A stretch of 17,233 nt of DNA from Bacillota bacterium. GTDB lineage: Bacteria > Bacillota > Clostridia > Christensenellales > CAG-138. Below are positions 12,931-17,233 of this stretch, in pieces. How positions within the stretch are numbered: position 1 is the first letter of the stretch; each line of letters opens with the position of its first letter. Where the stretch lies: NCBI GenBank assembly GCA_023396535.1, contig JAEWWD010000297.1, positions 1-17,233 on the forward strand. Reading direction: 5' to 3'. The notes beneath the pieces were generated by a model. The model ran no database searches. It was not told the origin of the DNA and worked only from the letters and a program-made list of their open reading frames with translations. Made by a program: the position numbers and the translations under genes.

Positions 12931-14129
12931 TGGGCGCAAAGCATACTGTGGTGCTGGGCGTCACCGGCTCCATCGCGGCCTATAAGGCTGCGGACATCAT
13001 AAGCGGGCTTCATAAGCTGTCAATCGATGTGCGCGTCATCCTTACGGAGGGCGGCGCACAATTTATCACGCCGCTTGCATTGGAAACGCTTAGCCGCGCT
13101 CCCGTGTATACAAATCAGTTTTCCCGTGAAGCGCCGTATGAAGTAGAGCATATTGCGCTTGCCAAGCTGGCCGACGTATTTTTGATCGCTCCGGCTACCG
13201 CCAATTTCATAGGCAAGGCCGCAAACGGTATTGCGGACGATCATCTGACCACGACGTTTCTTGCTACGCGCGCGCCGGTGCTCATAGCCCCCGCCATGAA
13301 CGTCAATATGTATAACCATCCCGCCGTGCAGAAGAATATCGAGATTCTGCGCGCGCGCGGCTGCACGTTCATAGAACCCGCCGAGGGGTTGCTGGCCTGC
13401 GGCGACACGGGTAAGGGCAGGCTCGCGCCGGTTGAGGAAATCCTTGCCGCGGTACAGGCGGTTCTTTGCAAAAAGCAGGATCTTGCGGGCAGGCGCATAC
13501 TCGTTACGGCCGGCCCCACGCGCGAGGCGATAGACCCCGTGCGCTTCCTTTCCAACCGCAGCAGCGGTAAGATGGGCTTTGCTATCGCGGAGGCCGCGGC
13601 GCGCCGCGGCGCGAACGTGCGGCTCATCGCAGGCCCGGTACAGCTTCCAACGCCGCCGGGCGTGGAGCGGGAGGATATCGTATCCAGCGCGGAGCTTTGC
13701 GCCGCCGTCGAGCGCGCTTTCCCCGCGTACGACGCGCTCGTCATGGCCGCCGCCCCCGCTGATTTTACAATACCCGAGATATCTGAACAGAAGATCAAAA
13801 AGCACGGCGAGGGGCTGACATTGTCGCTCATACCCACGACGGATATACTTGCGCGCGTGGGCGAGCGGAAAACGCATCAGGTGCTGATGGGTTTTGCCGC
13901 CGAAACGCAGGAACTGGAGCGCAACGCGAAGGACAAGCTCGCGCGCAAGCGGCTCGATTTCATTGCCGCCAACGATGTGACCGCCCCCGGCGTGGGCTTT
14001 GCGGGGGATACCAATGCCGTCACCCTGTACGACGCCAAAGGCGGCTGTGCGTTCAGCGGGCTCATGCAGAAGGCCGCGCTTGCGGACTGGCTGCTCGACG
14101 CGCTGGTCGGGGAAATGGCACTGCGCTAA
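12930..14129 (+). CDS. coaBC: Bifunctional phosphopantothenoylcysteine decarboxylase/synthetase
   Basis: This enzyme makes 4'-phosphopantetheine in coenzyme A synthesis: CoaB joins cysteine to 4'-phosphopantothenate using CTP, and CoaC decarboxylates the product with FMN. The 399-residue protein shows both halves. CoaC (about 1-180) has GSIAAYKA, active-site His74 (EHIALAKLADVFLIAPATAN), PAMN (121-124) and Cys157 in ACGDTGKGRL. CoaB (about 185-399) has LVTAGPTREAIDPVRFLSNR followed by SSGKMG (211-216), and a lysine cluster KIKK near 288-291 matching the CTP-site lysine. The ATG overlaps the rpoZ stop by one base, so the two are probably coupled. A strong hairpin follows at 14158. Confidence 0.97.
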   Translation: MGAKHTVVLGVTGSIAAYKAADIISGLHKLSIDVRVILTEGGAQFITPLALETLSRAPVYTNQFSREAPYEVEHIALAKLADVFLIAPATANFIGKAANGIADDHLTTTFLATRAPVLIAPAMNVNMYNHPAVQKNIEILRARGCTFIEPAEGLLACGDTGKGRLAPVEEILAAVQAVLCKKQDLAGRRILVTAGPTREAIDPVRFLSNRSSGKMGFAIAEAAARRGANVRLIAGPVQLPTPPGVEREDIVSSAELCAAVERAFPAYDALVMAAAPADFTIPEISEQKIKKHGEGLTLSLIPTTDILARVGERKTHQVLMGFAAETQELERNAKDKLARKRLDFIAANDVTAPGVGFAGDTNAVTLYDAKGGCAFSGLMQKAALADWLLDALVGEMALR

Positions 14130-14157
14130 GGGGCGCAACGCAACAGCAGATTTCAGC

Positions 14158-14200
14158 GGGCGGGAGAAGCGACCTGTAGCCAAGGCTTCCCCCGCCCTTT
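14158..14200 (+). terminator. GC-rich hairpin with short T-run between coaBC and priA
   Basis: GGGCGGG-A-GAAGC (14158-14170) pairs with GCTTC-C-CCCGCCC (14185-14197), 12 pairs with one A-C mismatch, followed by TTT. The T tract is short, so termination is probably partial. priA would then rely on read-through or a promoter I cannot see in 14201-14239. Confidence 0.55.
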
Positions 14201-14239
14201 CAGTAAGAGGACAAACGCAATAGATCCGGAGGTGGTTAC

Positions 14240-16492
14240 ATGTTTGCGCAGATCATTGTCGACATCGCGCATTCGGATGTCGACCGCCTTTTTACGTACG
14301 CGGTACCCGAGGGTATGGCGCTCGCAGTCGGGCAGCACGTGCTCGTTCCGTTCGGGCGGGGGAACAAGCCGCAGGAAGGCTTCGTGCTCTCGCTGTCCGA
14401 GTCCCCGCCGGAAGAGGGCGTGCGCGCCAAGCCCGTCTCCCGCGTACTGGAGCCCTACCCCGTGTTCACGACAGAGCAAATAGAGCTTGCCCGATGGATG
14501 CAGCAAAGCTACCATTGCGTGCTGGTGGACGCGCTCAGGCTCATGATCCCCGCACAACTGCGCGGCGGACGCATACAGGAAAAGAAGCTGCGCCTCGTGC
14601 GCCTTGCCGAAGGGCTGGAGCCTCAAGCCGCGCTCGCCTCGCTGCGAAAAAAGGACGGAAGCGCCAAAGCGCCGCGCCAGCTTGAAGTGCTCGAACTTTT
14701 GCTGCGCATGGGCGGGCCGATGTCCGTACAGGATATCACGGGCTTTTTGCCGGACGCCGGCGGCGCGGTAACGGCGCTTATCAAAAAAGGAATTCTTGAA
14801 GAAGACGCCTGCGTGACGTTCCGCCGCCCAGGCGGCGGGTGCGGGCTGGAAGCGCCGCTTGTCGCGCTGACTCAGGAGCAGCAGGCGGCCGTCGATGCCA
14901 TCGGCGCGCAGAACGGCGGAGGCGTGTTCCTGCTGCACGGCGTGACGGGCAGCGGCAAAACGGAAGTGTACATGCGCTGCATCAGCCGGTGCATAGAGGC
15001 GGGAAAACAGGCGATCGTTCTGGTGCCGGAAATCTCCCTCACCCCGCAGACGATGGGCCTGTTCCGCGCGCGCTTCGGCGAACGGGTGGCCATGCTGCAC
15101 AGCCGCCTTTCGGCAGGCGAGCGCTTCGACGAATGGCGGCGCATCCGCCTGGGGCTGGCGCAGGTAGCGGTGGGCGCGCGTAGCGCCGTGTTCGCCCCGT
15201 TTGAAAACCTGGGGCTCATCGTAGTCGACGAAGAGCATGAGCAAAGCTATCAGAGCGAGCTCTCCCCGCGCTATCATGCGGCGGAGGTCGCGAGAAGGCG
15301 CTGCGCCATGACCGATGTCCCGCTCATACTGGGCAGCGCCACGCCTTCCATTCAAAGCTATTACCGTGCGAAATCCGGCCTTTATACGCTCATTGAACTG
15401 ACAGAGCGCGTGCAAAGCCGCCCCATGCCCAAAATACAGATCGTGGACATGCGCGAGGAATTCCTGCGCGGAAACAACAGCATATTCAGCGCCGCCCTGC
15501 TTAACGCGCTCAAAGCCTGCCTTGGCGCGGGAAAGCAGGCCATTCTGTTCATCAACCGGCGCGGCTACTCCACATTCGTATCCTGCCGCGGCTGTGGGCA
15601 TGTGTTCGGCTGCGTGAATTGCGACGTATCCATGACCTACCACCGCACGGAGGAACGCGTCAAATGCCATTACTGCGGGCATGCGGAACCCGTTCCCACT
15701 GTCTGCCCCGCCTGCGGCCGTCCGTTTATCAAGTATTTCGGCGTCGGCACGCAGCAGGTGGAGGAACAACTGCGCACGTATTTTCCCGGCGTAACTGCGC
15801 TGCGCATGGATATGGACAGTACGCGCACAAAGGACGCGCATGAACAGCTCCTTTCCGCGTTCGCGCGCGGCGAGGCGCAGGTACTCATAGGCACCCAGAT
15901 GGTCGCAAAGGGGCTCGATTTCCCCAACGTGACGCTGGTGGGCGTGGTAGCAGCCGATTCCACGCTGTACCTGCCGGATTACCGCAGCGCGGAGCGCACG
16001 TTCCAGCTCCTGACCCAGGTCGCGGGGCGCGCCGGGCGGGATGAAGACCCGGGCCGCGTCGTGGTGCAGACGTATTCGCCGGACCACCCCAGCATACGCT
16101 TTGCCCGCACGCACGATTACAAAGGGTTTTACGCCTACGAGCTGGCGCAGCGCCGTGCGGCTTTATTCCCGCCCTTCTCCCTTTTCGTGCGCGCGCTGTT
16201 CACGGGGCTTGAGGAAGCGCCGCTGCACGCGGACGGCGAGCGCTTCGCCACAGGGCTGGAGCAGGCCGTGCTTGCGGCGCTAGGCGAAGAACACGCGCAG
16301 GAGCTTTTGATATTGCACGCGTCCGAAGCGCCCATCTACAAAAAGCAGGGCGTGTACCGCTATCAGGTGCTGATCAAACTGCTTCGGACCAAACGTACCG
16401 CCGCCGCGCTGCAGGCAATTTACGCCTATACAGGCGAACACCGGGGGGAGCGCTTCGCTACGCTGGAAATCAACCCCGGCGATCTGTTCTGA
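14240..16492 (+). CDS. priA: Primosomal replication-restart helicase PriA
   Basis: PriA recognises stalled replication forks and reloads the replicative helicase. The 750-residue protein has an N-terminal 3'-DNA-binding domain (about 1-105), a winged-helix segment, and a superfamily 2 helicase core: Walker A GVTGSGKT (234-241), Walker B DEEH (330-333), LGSATPS, and motifs V-VI with GTQMVAKGLDFPNVTLVGVV and QVAGRAGR. Inside the second helicase lobe are the eight cysteines of the two zinc sites (Cys449, 452, 458, 461, 476, 479, 489, 492), all intact. The ATG has GGAGG 7 bases upstream. It lies 110 bp after coaBC, the one wide gap in the cluster, with a hairpin in between. Confidence 0.97.
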   Translation: MFAQIIVDIAHSDVDRLFTYAVPEGMALAVGQHVLVPFGRGNKPQEGFVLSLSESPPEEGVRAKPVSRVLEPYPVFTTEQIELARWMQQSYHCVLVDALRLMIPAQLRGGRIQEKKLRLVRLAEGLEPQAALASLRKKDGSAKAPRQLEVLELLLRMGGPMSVQDITGFLPDAGGAVTALIKKGILEEDACVTFRRPGGGCGLEAPLVALTQEQQAAVDAIGAQNGGGVFLLHGVTGSGKTEVYMRCISRCIEAGKQAIVLVPEISLTPQTMGLFRARFGERVAMLHSRLSAGERFDEWRRIRLGLAQVAVGARSAVFAPFENLGLIVVDEEHEQSYQSELSPRYHAAEVARRRCAMTDVPLILGSATPSIQSYYRAKSGLYTLIELTERVQSRPMPKIQIVDMREEFLRGNNSIFSAALLNALKACLGAGKQAILFINRRGYSTFVSCRGCGHVFGCVNCDVSMTYHRTEERVKCHYCGHAEPVPTVCPACGRPFIKYFGVGTQQVEEQLRTYFPGVTALRMDMDSTRTKDAHEQLLSAFARGEAQVLIGTQMVAKGLDFPNVTLVGVVAADSTLYLPDYRSAERTFQLLTQVAGRAGRDEDPGRVVVQTYSPDHPSIRFARTHDYKGFYAYELAQRRAALFPPFSLFVRALFTGLEEAPLHADGERFATGLEQAVLAALGEEHAQELLILHASEAPIYKKQGVYRYQVLIKLLRTKRTAAALQAIYAYTGEHRGERFATLEINPGDLF

Positions 16493-16513
16493 TGTTTCGC
16501 ATTCCCATACGGA

Positions 16514-16522
16514 TGTGATAAT
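16514..16522 (+). promoter_or_regulatory. Possible promoter for def-fmt
   Basis: In the 66-bp gap after priA, GATAAT (16517-16522) is preceded by TGT (an extended -10 form). The -35 side (TTTCGC or TTCGCA near 16495-16501) is poor and slightly short in spacing. It would allow def and fmt to be expressed apart from priA. Confidence 0.35.
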
Positions 16523-16558
16523 ATGGTAAGGAAGACGAGTTCGGAAAGAGGGAACGGT

Positions 16559-17053
16559 ATGGCAACAAGAAAGATTGTTCAGGAAGGCGACCCGGCGCTG
16601 TATAAAGTGTGCAGGCGGGTGGAACGTATAGACAAGCGGATTTGCACGCTGATCGACGATATGTTCGAAACCATGTACGAGGCGGAGGGCGTCGGTCTTG
16701 CGGCCTCGCAGGTGGGTATCCTGCGCCGCGTTGTGGTCATAGATTGCGGCGACGGCCCCGTGGAAATGATAAACCCCGAAATACTGCTGACCGAAGGCGA
16801 GCAGGGCTGTATGGAGGGCTGCCTGTCCTTCCCCGGCAAATCCGGCTACGTGGTACGGCCCGCGCATGTAAAGGCGCGCGCGCAAAACCGGAAGGGCGAA
16901 TGGGTGGAATACGACGCCGAGGGTATGTTTGCCCGCGCAATCATGCATGAAACCGACCATTTGGACGGCAGGGTGTACGTGGATCTCGTCACCGAGCCGC
17001 CCGAAGGATATTCCGAAGAGGAAGACGTGGAAGCTGAGGATCAGCCCGAATGA
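16559..17053 (+). CDS. def: Peptide deformylase
   Basis: The enzyme removes the formyl group from the first methionine of new proteins, the reverse partner of Fmt. The 164-residue protein carries all three motifs: GVGLAASQ (44-51), EGCLS (86-90, metal ligand Cys88), and the HExxH motif MHETDHLDG with His130, Glu131 and His134. The usual third-motif QEIDH reads MHETDH here, a common variation. The ATG at 16559 follows GAGGG by 6 bases; an in-frame ATG at 16523 would overlap the possible promoter and lacks a site. The C-terminal tail is strongly acidic (SEEEDVEAEDQPE). The stop overlaps the fmt start by 4 bp. Confidence 0.97.
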   Translation: MATRKIVQEGDPALYKVCRRVERIDKRICTLIDDMFETMYEAEGVGLAASQVGILRRVVVIDCGDGPVEMINPEILLTEGEQGCMEGCLSFPGKSGYVVRPAHVKARAQNRKGEWVEYDAEGMFARAIMHETDHLDGRVYVDLVTEPPEGYSEEEDVEAEDQPE

Positions 17054-17233
17054 GAATTGCCTTTCTGGGGACGCCGGAGTTCGCGGTGCCCTCCCTGTGC
17101 ATGCTCATCCGCTCCGGGCACACGCTGTGCGTGTTCACGCAGCCGGACAAGCCTCAGGGGCGGCACGCGCAGCTCACGCCCCCGCCCGTAAAAACCGAAG
17201 CACTGCGACATTGCATTCCCGTGCGCCAGCCCG
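17050..17233 (+). CDS. fmt: Methionyl-tRNA formyltransferase, N-terminal part
   Basis: The enzyme formylates initiator Met-tRNA from 10-formyl-tetrahydrofolate. Only the first 61 residues are inside the window: MRIAFLGTPEFAVPSL opens the formyltransferase fold, and VFTQPDKPQGRHAQLTPPPV is the conserved region that follows, where the usual form is PDRPAGRGRKL. The gene starts with an ATGA overlap on def, so the pair that adds and removes the formyl group is translationally coupled. The rest lies beyond position 17233. Confidence 0.96.
   Translation, partial: MRIAFLGTPEFAVPSLCMLIRSGHTLCVFTQPDKPQGRHAQLTPPPVKTEALRHCIPVRQP

Noticed and set aside
14153..16114. A 653-codon open frame on the minus strand, and similar long frames at 13020-14183 and 8032-8646
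   Set aside because: They lie entirely opposite priA, coaBC and pcrA, have Arg/His/Ala-rich composition typical of GC-rich shadow frames, and show no recognisable domain or ribosome-binding site.
1..17233. tRNA, rRNA, CRISPR, transposon or phage content
   Set aside because: No cloverleaf, no regularly spaced repeats, no transposase or integrase motifs and no terminal inverted repeats were seen on either strand.

Overview
This window comes from a fairly GC-rich member of the Bacillota, most likely class Clostridia. Evidence: a Gram-positive style lipoprotein and cell-wall amidase, purine-riboswitch control, strong GGAGG ribosome-binding sites, TTG starts, and a right-hand block with the Bacillus subtilis gene order yloC-remA-gmk-rpoZ-coaBC-priA-def-fmt. 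The repeated Ile ATA codons and overall composition would fit Christensenellales-like lineages, but that placement is a guess.

Left, minus strand (1-3219). One operon reads ZIP metal transporter, then SpoIID/CwlV-like N-acetylmuramoyl-L-alanine amidase, then YhfC-type intramembrane protease, then a DUF3887-type lipoprotein. It ends in a GC-rich terminator at 91-112 that competes with an overlapping hairpin. The start of another minus-strand membrane-protein gene is cut by the window edge. The operon's promoter region holds an 18-bp dyad.

Middle (3311-6494). A type-Ic aspartate aminotransferase (minus strand, own promoter, structured leader, terminator) is divergent from a guanine deaminase gene (plus strand). 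The roughly 500-bp gap is full of regulatory structure: back-to-back extended -10 promoters, short direct and inverted repeats, and on the guanine deaminase side a well-formed guanine-class purine riboswitch (about 4988-5063) followed by a terminator-like hairpin. A catabolic enzyme that destroys the riboswitch's ligand suggests an ON switch, and the geometry leans that way, although this is not proven.

Right, plus strand (6538-17233). A promoter precedes pcrA and ligA (DNA repair helicase and ligase), then a terminator. A second promoter starts the housekeeping cluster: yicC (RNA nuclease family), remA, gmk (GMP to GDP), rpoZ, coaBC (coenzyme A), priA (replication restart), def and fmt (N-formyl-methionine start and removal; fmt is cut at the window edge). 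Several junctions overlap by 1-4 bp, implying translational coupling. A GC-rich hairpin separates coaBC from priA.

I saw no tRNA, rRNA, CRISPR array, insertion sequence or prophage genes. No wholly new gene system was found. The most interesting element is the riboswitch-controlled guanine deaminase and its unusual multi-hairpin leader.
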